NCBI GenBank assembly: GCA_020434605.1
Contig: JAGRAL010000132.1
Location: 1-7,488 of the forward strand
Length of the DNA: 7,488 bases
Direction: 5' to 3'
Source of the DNA: Bdellovibrionales bacterium
GTDB taxonomy: Bacteria > Bdellovibrionota > Bdellovibrionia > Bdellovibrionales > UBA840
Shown here: in pieces, positions 1 through 6,339 of the stretch
Numbering within the stretch: the stretch's first letter is position 1
How the letters are laid out: each line of letters starts with the position of its first letter
Notes under the pieces: generated by a model
What the model was told of the DNA's origin: nothing
The model's database searches: none
Seen by the model: only the letters and a program-made list of their open reading frames with translations
Program-made: the position numbers and the translations under genes

Positions 1-1784
1 ACTTACAAATGCGCGCTAACACCGTAAAGCATCTTGAGATTTTAGAAACCTACTCTGGACAACGCCAAGGCTCTCTACTTCATGCGATAGACAGAACAAA
101 AACTTCTGTTGGGGCTAGGCTTCTTAGACAGTGGTTATTGTTTCCACTACTAGAGCAGGCAAGTATTGAAAACAGACAAAGGCAAGTTGCATTTTGGATT
201 GAAAACTTTAACCCTTCGCCAAAAAGCCCAGGCGTTAAAGTAATCAGAGAGCATCTGTCTAATATGGGAGATATAGAAAGACGCTTGGGTAAAATTTGTC
301 ATCCAAATGCTAACCCACGGGACTTACAATCGCTTGCCCAGTCTTTACAAGAAGGCTTGGTCTTAGCTTCCAAAACTCGTTTTTATAATTATAGCGAAAG
401 TGGTATTCGAGCAGCTGACCAAATTGTGAGTATCGTGAATGAAGCATTTATGGATGAGGTGCCACTCCATTTTAATAAAGATTATTTTGTTAAAAAAGGG
501 TTTAGAAAAGATTTAGATGAGTGGATTGATCTGACCACGCACGGGGAAGATAAAATTTTACAGATGGAAGAAACTGAGAGACAAGCTACTGGTATTAGCT
601 CGTTAAAAATACGCTACAATCAAGTTTTTGGCTATTATATAGAGGTGACGAATACTCACAAAGATAAAATCCCTAAAACCTACATCAGAAAACAAACCCT
701 TACTAATGCTGAGCGCTTTACAACTGAGGCTCTGCAAGACTTAGAAACAAAAATATTATCTGCGCGAGCAAAAAGGTTTGAGTTAGAAAATGCCGTTTTT
801 AAAGAAATTAAGGATAAGATCTTAGCGCAAGGAGCATATTTAATAGATATAGCAGGGCAGTGGGCAGAAATAGATGTCTATACTTCACTTTCTTACCTAG
901 CGGTTGAAAGAAAATACGTTAGACCGCGTGTCTTGGCGAATTCGAAGATGAAGATAGAGGGAGCAAGACATCCAGTGATTGAACAATTACAAAAGGATGT
1001 CTTTGTACCTAATGATATTGATATGGCTTCGGGCGAAGTTATGCTACTGACTGGTCCCAATATGGCAGGTAAGAGTACTATCATGCGACAAGTGGCAATT
1101 TGTCAGATTATGGCGCAAATGGGCTCATACATTCCGGCAAAATCGGCAGAGCTTCCATTGATCGATCGCATATTTACCCGTATCGGCGCATCGGATTCAC
1201 TTAGCGAAGGACTCTCTACATTTATGGTCGAAATGGTAGAGACTGCTGAAATTTTTAAATCTCTTACGACAAAGTCATTAGTGATCATGGATGAAATAGG
1301 AAGAGGAACGAGTACATTTGATGGAATGAGCTTGGCGCAGGCTATACTCGAAGAAATGTTACATAAGAATTCTTCGTTTGGTTTTTTTGCGACTCACTAC
1401 CATGAGCTGACTCGTATAGCGCAGACAAATCAAAGGTTAAAAAATGCGCATATGTCTATTTCAGATCGTGATGGGGATTTAAAGTTCTTGTATAAACTAA
1501 AAGATGGGGCTGCTAGTAAGTCCTACGGTATCCATGTAGCTAAGCTTGCTGGACTCTCCAAAAGCATTACCGACAGAGCAAAGATTATTTTAAACTCACT
1601 AGAGTCAGGACAAAATACTGAGCCAAAAGTTATGCAAATGGACTTGTTTACTCAGGACTTACAAACTGCTGATCCAGCATGGATTGAAGACTTAAAGGCA
1701 GTAGAAGTTGAGGGAATGACACCGATTCAGGCCTTAAATTATTTAGTGGGATTAAAAGATTTAGCTAATAATGATGCTAATTAG
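1..1784 (+). CDS. mutS: DNA mismatch repair protein MutS, C-terminal part (5' end cut by window)
   Basis: MutS is the mismatch-sensing ATPase that starts methyl-directed or general mismatch repair with MutL. The frame is open to the left edge: in-frame Leu-Gln codons precede the Met codon at 9, and that Met lies inside the conserved core start (NTVKHLEIL resembles the family's TxxNLEL). The Met is therefore internal, not the start. About 265 N-terminal residues, including the mismatch-binding domain, lie outside. Counting from that Met: core/clamp to about 310, with SLKIRYNQVFGYYIEV at 198-213; ATPase with Walker A GPNMAGKST (349-357), signature STFMVEM (403-409), Walker B and D-loop around DEIGRGTST (428-436), and the FATHYHEL switch (460-467). 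A QMDLF motif at 543-547 matches the beta-clamp-binding site of MutS (QMSLL in E. coli). The C-terminal TPIQALNYL segment is typical. All ATPase residues look intact. It is MutS1 type, not MutS2: it has the clamp and core domains and no Smr domain. It is followed by a probable terminator, so it is probably transcribed apart from the next genes. Confidence 0.97.
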   Translation, partial: LQMRANTVKHLEILETYSGQRQGSLLHAIDRTKTSVGARLLRQWLLFPLLEQASIENRQRQVAFWIENFNPSPKSPGVKVIREHLSNMGDIERRLGKICHPNANPRDLQSLAQSLQEGLVLASKTRFYNYSESGIRAADQIVSIVNEAFMDEVPLHFNKDYFVKKGFRKDLDEWIDLTTHGEDKILQMEETERQATGISSLKIRYNQVFGYYIEVTNTHKDKIPKTYIRKQTLTNAERFTTEALQDLETKILSARAKRFELENAVFKEIKDKILAQGAYLIDIAGQWAEIDVYTSLSYLAVERKYVRPRVLANSKMKIEGARHPVIEQLQKDVFVPNDIDMASGEVMLLTGPNMAGKSTIMRQVAICQIMAQMGSYIPAKSAELPLIDRIFTRIGASDSLSEGLSTFMVEMVETAEIFKSLTTKSLVIMDEIGRGTSTFDGMSLAQAILEEMLHKNSSFGFFATHYHELTRIAQTNQRLKNAHMSISDRDGDLKFLYKLKDGAASKSYGIHVAKLAGLSKSITDRAKIILNSLESGQNTEPKVMQMDLFTQDLQTADPAWIEDLKAVEVEGMTPIQALNYLVGLKDLANNDAN

Positions 1785-1898
1785 TATTTAAAAAATACAG
1801 TGCTAAGTAGCTAGATTTAATAAAATTTTCCAAAAATTAACCGATTAAGAATAAGCTGTGTCTTACAACAAATCTCTAAAAAATAGTCCATAAACTCT

Positions 1899-1928
1899 AC
1901 CAGACAATCATCGGTCTAGTTTTTTTTT
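1899..1928 (+). terminator. Probable rho-independent terminator after mutS
   Basis: A short imperfect stem pairs AC+AGAC (1899-1905) with GTCT+GT (1914-1920), with one C/A mismatch and an 8-base loop. It is followed directly by a run of nine T (1920-1928). The stem is weak, only six pairs around a mismatch, but the uninterrupted T tract and its place between mutS and the next rightward gene support termination. The rest of 1785-1898 is AT-rich with no open frame of note. Confidence 0.5.
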
Positions 1929-2024
1929 GAATTCCGACATAAGGCCTTGCGATTATTTTTAATCTTTGTCAGACTTTTATATAGGGGAAGTAAATTCCAT
2001 TTTAAAAACTAAAAACCATTTAAC

Positions 2025-2032
2025 GGAGGGAG
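2025..2032 (+). promoter_or_regulatory. Strong Shine-Dalgarno that fixes the LuxR-type gene start
   Basis: GGAGGGAG lies 8 bases (from the end of GGAGG) before the ATG at 2038. The only earlier start in the frame is TTG at 1966, which has no comparable ribosome-binding sequence before it. This argues for initiation at 2038. Confidence 0.75.
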
Positions 2033-2037
2033 CACGG

Positions 2038-2457
2038 ATGCTCAGAGATATCCTCACACAAAAAGGTCTATCAAATAGAGAGGCCGAAGTAGCAGAGTTA
2101 GTAGTGAAGGGTCTGTCCAACAAGGAAGTTGCAAACCAATTGTTTGTTACAGAAAAGACGGTAAAATTTCACCTTACAAACATCTATAAAAAGATGAGTG
2201 TAAAATCACGTGCACAATTGATCGTGTGGTGTATGCCTTACCAAAGTTTCGTGGAAACAGGTTCTGCAGACGCTGGTCAGCAAAACAACAATACGATTCC
2301 TGCAGGTAACACTACAGTAAATCCAGCCGCTAATAACGGTCAGGGTTTTCATTCAACAGCTTTAAACAATGATGAAGAATTAAGTTTAAGCGGTGGCGCA
2401 GGGAACTTAGGTCGTATCCCTACGGATCGTGAACCTGGTTCTGAGTCATCTATCTAG
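2038..2457 (+). CDS. Small LuxR/GerE-type helix-turn-helix transcription regulator with disordered tail
   Basis: Predicted 139-residue DNA-binding protein. Residues 10-66 form a complete LuxR C-terminal (GerE-like) domain: LSNREAEVAELV, then GLSNKEVANQLFVTEKTVKFHLTNIYKKM, then SRAQLI. The TVKFHL segment is the recognition helix. There is no receiver, PAS or autoinducer-binding domain before it, because the domain starts almost at residue 1. This makes it a single-domain regulator like GerE rather than a two-component response regulator. From about residue 74 the protein is a low-complexity tail rich in Asn, Gln, Gly, Ser and Thr, probably disordered. The tail ends in an acidic stretch followed by SGGAGNLGRIPTDREPG. 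The start at 2038 is chosen for its strong ribosome-binding site; a TTG at 1966 would add 24 residues with no family resemblance. A TATATA at 1978-1983 could be a -10 box, but no good -35 is visible. The thioesterase gene starts 11 bases downstream, so the two are probably cotranscribed. Targets and signal cannot be told from sequence. Confidence 0.85.
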   Translation: MLRDILTQKGLSNREAEVAELVVKGLSNKEVANQLFVTEKTVKFHLTNIYKKMSVKSRAQLIVWCMPYQSFVETGSADAGQQNNNTIPAGNTTVNPAANNGQGFHSTALNNDEELSLSGGAGNLGRIPTDREPGSESSI

Positions 2458-2468
2458 TTTTGTAGCCG

Positions 2469-2963
2469 ATGGGTGTTGATGGGTTAAGGACTGTGCGTCA
2501 GTCACAAGTCTATATGACGGAAATGGTTCTTCCCACTCACACCAACGCCCTCGGCACAGCATTTGGTGGCGTTATCATGTCTTGGATCGATATCGCCGCT
2601 GCTATCGCAGCACAAAGACATTCAATGTCTCAAGTCGTTACAGCTTCTATTGATGCCCTACATTTTGTCGCTCCTGTTAAAAAGGGATGGGTTGTAAACC
2701 TTAAAGCATCTGTTAATCGTGTTTTTAAAACCTCCATGGAAATCGGTGTAAGAATTGATGCTGAGAACCCAATCACTGGTGAGTATTTTCATACGGCCAC
2801 GGCGTACCTAACGTTTGTGGCGTTAAATAGCTTAAGTCAACCTGTTGAAATTCCGAAAATATTACCAGAGACCGATGAGGAAAAACGCCGCTATGAACAT
2901 GCAGAAATTAGAAGACAAAACCGCCTTCAAAAAAAGAAGGCTATCGAAGCTTCAAAGAAATAA
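2469..2963 (+). CDS. Acyl-CoA thioesterase, hotdog fold (YciA/BACH-like)
   Basis: Predicted 164-residue cytoplasmic enzyme of the single-hotdog acyl-CoA hydrolase group (YciA, BACH/ACOT7 type), which splits acyl-CoA thioesters to free acid and CoA. The diagnostic N-terminal block is clear: PTHTNALGTAFGGVIMSWID (22-41), with Asn26 and Asp41 at the positions expected for active-site residues. VTASIDALHFVAPVKKGW follows (57-74), then the second strand block with MEIGVRIDAENPITGE (90-105). The C-terminal 30 residues are charged and lysine-rich (EEKRRYEHAEIRRQNRLQKKK), a helical tail common in longer members. An in-frame stop at 2463 makes ATG 2469 the first possible start. No Shine-Dalgarno stands before it, so translation may depend on ribosomes finishing the upstream regulator gene 11 bases away. 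Chain-length preference cannot be judged. The final 71 bases or more are shared, in another frame, with the following prepilin gene if that gene starts as proposed. Confidence 0.92.
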   Translation: MGVDGLRTVRQSQVYMTEMVLPTHTNALGTAFGGVIMSWIDIAAAIAAQRHSMSQVVTASIDALHFVAPVKKGWVVNLKASVNRVFKTSMEIGVRIDAENPITGEYFHTATAYLTFVALNSLSQPVEIPKILPETDEEKRRYEHAEIRRQNRLQKKKAIEASKK

Positions 2964-3801
2964 TAAAACCTTATTGAACAATCAGGGTATGACGCTCATT
3001 GAAATCATGGTTGCGTCAGGTCTGAGTGTTGTCGTTAGTATGGGTATAGCTGGTATTTATATTTTTGCCATTCAACAGTTTACAATCTTAGTGAATATGA
3101 ATACAGCCCAAGAAAATGTTTTGTGGATGGCGTATCACACCAAAAACGTAATGTCACAAGCAGTGAACTTAGTGGACCCGGTATCTCTTAATCCGCCATC
3201 ACCTAAGTGTGTTGTAAGTGTGGGTGCTATTAACGGTTGTATTCCTGATTTTACCACTACCACCAATACGGGCGGAGCTGCGGTGATATCAAATGTAGCT
3301 TCATTTCAAAGAGAGTGGAGTACTGGCTTTAATGCTGCCGGTGTTAGTATCCCTTCGGAGTTATTACCTACAACCATCTTTTTAGAGTTGCCAAGGCCAA
3401 ATACAGAAGGGCGAATCTACTTTGATTTAAACACTACCCCTGGAACTGTCATGACAGCTGGCTTAGATGATATTAGTTACGGCCAGGTTGTTAAGTATGA
3501 CTTAAGAGTTAACGTAGAATCTATATATGGGACATTTCAATTTACAGGTGTAGATGTGGATATGGCTACACGTTATCACAGATCATCCTCTGATAATAAA
3601 AGATGGTGTGTACCCTTGCCAAATGATGCAACTGGAGGTTGCATTGATGGAGTAGCTAGCTCTGATGTTTCCATGCGCTTTAGTGTAGGCTTAAGAAATA
3701 ATAAAGCTCTAGTTAAAACGGCCGCTGGTCAATCTCGAAGTATTCATGGTGGAGTCTATTATTATCGTTTTATACCGCCTATATTCACGGACGTTCAATA
3801 A
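2893..3801 (+). CDS. Type IV prepilin-like protein, PilW-like minor pilin
   Basis: A secreted pilin-like subunit, about 302 residues with the start used here. The class III signal is textbook: a basic leader ending NNQG, cleavage before Met33, then MTLIE with Glu at mature position 5 and an unbroken hydrophobic helix to about residue 63 (IMVASGLSVVVSMGIAGIYIFAI). The prepilin peptidase PilD would cut after Gly32 and methylate the new N-terminus. The rest looks like a globular periplasmic domain with four cysteines in two close pairs (C106/C116 and C239/C250), suited to disulfides. Length and layout fit PilW/ComGF-type minor pilins, but family assignment beyond the N-terminus is tentative. The start is uncertain. 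ATG 2893 has GAGGAA at 2877-2882 and gives a 32-residue leader. TTG 2845, ATG 2875, ATG 2899 and TTG 2974 are alternatives; TTG 2974 would give a very short leader with no overlap. The gene overlaps the thioesterase end, which suggests cotranscription. Confidence 0.85.
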   Translation: MNMQKLEDKTAFKKRRLSKLQRNNKTLLNNQGMTLIEIMVASGLSVVVSMGIAGIYIFAIQQFTILVNMNTAQENVLWMAYHTKNVMSQAVNLVDPVSLNPPSPKCVVSVGAINGCIPDFTTTTNTGGAAVISNVASFQREWSTGFNAAGVSIPSELLPTTIFLELPRPNTEGRIYFDLNTTPGTVMTAGLDDISYGQVVKYDLRVNVESIYGTFQFTGVDVDMATRYHRSSSDNKRWCVPLPNDATGGCIDGVASSDVSMRFSVGLRNNKALVKTAAGQSRSIHGGVYYYRFIPPIFTDVQ

Positions 3802-3811
3802 AACAGTGAAA

Positions 3812-3824
3812 TCTCAAATTGAGA
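3812..3824. repeat. Short palindrome between the two pilin-like genes
   Basis: TCTCAAATTGAGA is a perfect inverted repeat centred on one base (arms TCTCAA/TTGAGA), about 40 bases upstream of the -10 box of the next gene. It could be an operator, or a weak hairpin at the end of the upstream transcript. No T run follows it closely, so a terminator role is unlikely. Confidence 0.35.
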
Positions 3825-3861
3825 CGTAAATTGACGAAAACTATAAAAGTATTTTTTCTTA

Positions 3862-3870
3862 TGATATAAT
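3862..3870 (+). promoter_or_regulatory. Extended -10 promoter for the second pilin-like gene
   Basis: TGATATAAT is a perfect extended -10 element (TGnTATAAT) for a sigma-70-type factor, 34 bases before the ATG at 3905. No good -35 hexamer lies at 16-18 bases; the position holds TATAAA. A TTGACG at 3831-3836 is too far away (28-base spacer). Extended -10 promoters can work without a -35. The predicted transcript start is near 3877. Confidence 0.6.
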
Positions 3871-3892
3871 GGGCTTAATAATTGTTGTACGT

Positions 3893-3900
3893 AAGAGGTG
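3893..3900 (+). promoter_or_regulatory. Ribosome-binding site for the gene at 3905
   Basis: AAGAGGTG precedes the ATG, with six bases between GAGG and the start codon. This supports ATG 3905 as the true start, directly ahead of the short prepilin-like leader. Confidence 0.6.
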
Positions 3901-3904
3901 TTAA

Positions 3905-4990
3905 ATGAAGGCGTTAAAAATTTTAAATAATCAGCAAGGCATGATGGCCATGATGGGCGCCATGATTTTCACGATAGCTATAACCACTACGCTATCTACC
4001 TTTTACGTGTATACTCTGAATCAAGCTAAATATCATGCTCGCATTAAAGAAGCATACCAACTCATTAACATTATGGAGTCATTCGCGACTGCAACTAGAA
4101 AAGCTTATGATATGGGTATGTCGGCAAATGCCTCTGCAGCACCTTGCCCTGACGGCAGTGCTCCGCAGCAGGTCACAGGCGCAACGGGTAAATACTTTTG
4201 CTCTAATAACTCACCTGTTTGTTTTAAAAGAGAAGATACAGGTGATGAATACTGTTCAACGGTTTCATTTGCCAGTAATGTAACAATCGAAAAAAAGACA
4301 AGCTATGCCGAAGCTAAAACAAAATCATTTTTAAAAACATGGCGTAAAGGTTTAAATGATTTTTATTTAAGCCCGGGCTTAAAGAATCGAGTGCTTGACT
4401 CATCTACTGTCTTATCAAGTGTAATCAAAAGACCATCGCTATTGGACTGGTTAGCGCCATCAGAAGCATTTGCACAATACCAGCAAGAGGCTCCGGTTTC
4501 TTATACATATCCAAATCCAACGTCAACGCCAGCACAAATTGATGGCCGTACCACAACTACAACTAGTGCCTTACCTACGGCAACGCCAGTAGGGGGCGGT
4601 GTTACATATCCTGGAGAAACAAGTACGGTTAGTTATATAGATTGTAATCACGGAATGTTTGGAGCAGTGTGTACTGTAGTAACAAACGGTGACACTGGCC
4701 AACAAGCGAAAGGCACAAGTGAACAAAACACTGGTGACTCAGCTGTAGCAGGGCAAACGTCTCCAAAATCTGGTGTTTATGGCGGCGGTGGAAGTACAGG
4801 TGAAACGCCTACGGTAACTTGTAGTTCTCTTCCACCTTCGAATTCGTATTGTAGCTATTGTAAAACAGGGCAATTTTGTCCTTCTGTAGGAGGCAAACCT
4901 GGTCAAAGAGGCGGTCTTCAACTTAAACGTGATGGTCAATATATCGGTCAACCATTGCCCGTTAGACAAAAATTTTCTATCATCATGTAA
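3905..4990 (+). CDS. Prepilin-like protein lacking Glu5 (PilX/GspK-like), cysteine-containing
   Basis: A 361-residue exported protein of uncertain family. The N-terminus has a basic leader (MKALKILNNQQG) and a likely prepilin peptidase site Gly12|Met13. A methionine-rich hydrophobic helix (MMAMMGAMIFTIAITTTL) follows, then an amphipathic continuation to about residue 65. Mature position 5 is Met, not Glu. Absence of Glu5 is known for GspK-type tip pseudopilins and PilX-type minor pilins, so a tip or initiation role is a reasonable inference. Beyond residue 70 there are ten cysteines: 81, 99, 106, 117, 247, 256 and a C-terminal cluster 306, 316, 319, 325 that includes a CSYC motif. Residues 200-300 are a Thr/Pro/Gly/Ser-rich linker, probably disordered. 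I recognise no enzymatic domain. It has its own promoter and ribosome-binding site, and its stop codon shares a base with the start of the transglycosylase gene. A simple membrane-anchored protein with an uncleaved N-terminal helix is the alternative reading. Confidence 0.75.
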   Translation: MKALKILNNQQGMMAMMGAMIFTIAITTTLSTFYVYTLNQAKYHARIKEAYQLINIMESFATATRKAYDMGMSANASAAPCPDGSAPQQVTGATGKYFCSNNSPVCFKREDTGDEYCSTVSFASNVTIEKKTSYAEAKTKSFLKTWRKGLNDFYLSPGLKNRVLDSSTVLSSVIKRPSLLDWLAPSEAFAQYQQEAPVSYTYPNPTSTPAQIDGRTTTTTSALPTATPVGGGVTYPGETSTVSYIDCNHGMFGAVCTVVTNGDTGQQAKGTSEQNTGDSAVAGQTSPKSGVYGGGGSTGETPTVTCSSLPPSNSYCSYCKTGQFCPSVGGKPGQRGGLQLKRDGQYIGQPLPVRQKFSIIM

Positions 4991-6339
4991 TGTATTTTAA
5001 GTTATTACTAATAGTATCTATACTCGTAAGCATTGGCTGCGAGCGTTTTCAAAGTGAAGCCTCTTATTTAGAAAAACTAAAAAAAAGAGGCTTTGTCATT
5101 TTTATCACTAAAAACTCCCTATCTACCTATTACTCAGATAAAGACAATGAGTGGATTGGCTATGAGTATGAGTTAGCCAAAATGTTTGCTAAAGATCAAG
5201 GTTTGCAGATTCGAGTAATGACTGCAAAAACAAGCCGTAAGGCTTTTGAGTATTTAGATCAAGGAATTGGTGACTTTATTGGCGCAGGATTAACTCTGAC
5301 AAATGAGAGAGAAAAAAAATATCGGTTTGCTAAAACCTTCTATAGAACTCAACAACAAGTCGTATGTAACCGCTTTGGAAAAAAACCAAAAGATAGAAAT
5401 GACTTATCAAAGCTAAATTTTGTAGTAGGGATGGATACAAGTTATGCTACTTACTTAAAAGATTTATCGACAGTCTTAAAAGGTTTAAAGTGGAAAGAGG
5501 AAAACATATCTACCGAAGAACTACTGGCTAAAGTAAATAATAAAAAAATTGATTGTACTGTATCTGACTCTCATACTTTATCGCTGCAGCAGAGGATGAT
5601 GCCTGATCTTCAGATTGCGTTTGCATTAAGTCCTGAAGAGGGAGTTCATTGGTTTGTAAAAAAAGATAACTATCAGTTAGAAAGAATCTTTAATAAATGG
5701 ATTGGAAAAAAACAAAAAGATGGAAGTTTGCAGGACCTGACAGCTAAGTACTTTGGTTTTATTGCACCTGAATTTGATTATTATGATGTTAAAGTATTTG
5801 AAGATAGAATTAAAAATAGATTACTTAAATGGAAACCAATTTTTTTAAAAGCGGCAAAAATCACAGGATTGGATTGGAAATTGTTAGCCGCCATTTCTTA
5901 CCAAGAGTCGCATTGGGACAAGGAGGCTGTGAGTCCGACAGGAGTGAAAGGTCCCATGATGTTAACAAAGGTAACGGCAGAAAGAATGGGAGTCAAAGAT
6001 CGGACTGACCCTTACGAGAGTATCATAGCCGGAGCAAAATATCTTTTATGGCTAAAGAATCGATTTAAGGATCAAGTTGCAGAGCCTGATTTAACATGGG
6101 TAGCACTGGCTGCGTACAATGTGGGGCATGGTCATGTAGATGATATAATGACGTTGGCTAAAACTAGAAACTTACCAGATAACAAGTGGGTTCATATAAA
6201 GGCGCTGTTGCCCTTATTAAGTCGTGTGGATATTTATTCAACCCTAAAATATGGATATGCCAATGGAAGTGAGCCGCAGTTGTATGTTTCGCGTATTAGA
6301 AACTTTCATAAAATCTTAAACTTAAAAAAGAAGATCTAA
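4990..6339 (+). CDS. mltF: Membrane-bound lytic murein transglycosylase, MltF type
   Basis: Predicted 449-residue enzyme that cleaves peptidoglycan glycan strands between MurNAc and GlcNAc, leaving 1,6-anhydro-MurNAc ends. Domain order matches MltF: a signal segment (1-16), a solute-binding-like regulatory domain (about 25-257, with STYYSDKDNEWIGYEYELAK and GDFIGAGLTLTNERE), then an SLT lysozyme-like domain (about 285-445). The catalytic Glu is Glu306 in AISYQESHWD, followed by SPTGVKGPMMLT (315-326) and AAYNVGHGH (374-382), all diagnostic of family 1 SLT enzymes. VSIGC with Cys17 fits a lipoprotein box, so it is probably lipid-anchored; E. coli MltF is also an envelope-anchored enzyme. The length is slightly below E. 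coli MltF (about 518 residues). Translation seems coupled: TAATG joins the upstream stop to this ATG, and no Shine-Dalgarno is visible before it. The gene ends in a 4-base overlap with the convergent hydrolase gene. Confidence 0.93.
   Translation: MYFKLLLIVSILVSIGCERFQSEASYLEKLKKRGFVIFITKNSLSTYYSDKDNEWIGYEYELAKMFAKDQGLQIRVMTAKTSRKAFEYLDQGIGDFIGAGLTLTNEREKKYRFAKTFYRTQQQVVCNRFGKKPKDRNDLSKLNFVVGMDTSYATYLKDLSTVLKGLKWKEENISTEELLAKVNNKKIDCTVSDSHTLSLQQRMMPDLQIAFALSPEEGVHWFVKKDNYQLERIFNKWIGKKQKDGSLQDLTAKYFGFIAPEFDYYDVKVFEDRIKNRLLKWKPIFLKAAKITGLDWKLLAAISYQESHWDKEAVSPTGVKGPMMLTKVTAERMGVKDRTDPYESIIAGAKYLLWLKNRFKDQVAEPDLTWVALAAYNVGHGHVDDIMTLAKTRNLPDNKWVHIKALLPLLSRVDIYSTLKYGYANGSEPQLYVSRIRNFHKILNLKKKI

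Noticed and set aside
893..1288. Two short leftward open frames inside mutS
   Set aside because: They lie antisense to the highly conserved MutS ATPase domain, encode no recognisable protein and have no ribosome-binding site of note.
1784..1798. Small inverted repeat (GTATTT/AAATAC) at the mutS stop codon
   Set aside because: It is entirely AT-rich apart from its end pair, has no T run after it, and is expected by chance in such AT-rich DNA.
1966..2037. Upstream TTG start adding 24 residues to the LuxR-type protein
   Set aside because: The TTG lacks a ribosome-binding sequence, the added residues resemble nothing, and ATG 2038 has an excellent Shine-Dalgarno.
3831..3836. TTGACG as a -35 box for the promoter at 3862
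   Set aside because: The spacer to TATAAT would be 28 bases, far outside the working range.
4035..4283. Rightward 82-codon open frame inside the second pilin-like gene
   Set aside because: It is out of frame within a gene that has its own promoter and ribosome-binding site, and its translation shows no domain or signal peptide.
4445..4480. Signal-peptidase-like AFA|Q site at residues 188-191 of the second pilin-like protein
   Set aside because: No adequate hydrophobic segment precedes it and it lies mid-protein, so it is probably chance.
4739..4969. Leftward 76-codon open frame antisense to the second pilin-like gene
   Set aside because: Its Thr/Arg-rich composition is what the reverse complement of the Gly/Ser/Thr-rich linker would produce.
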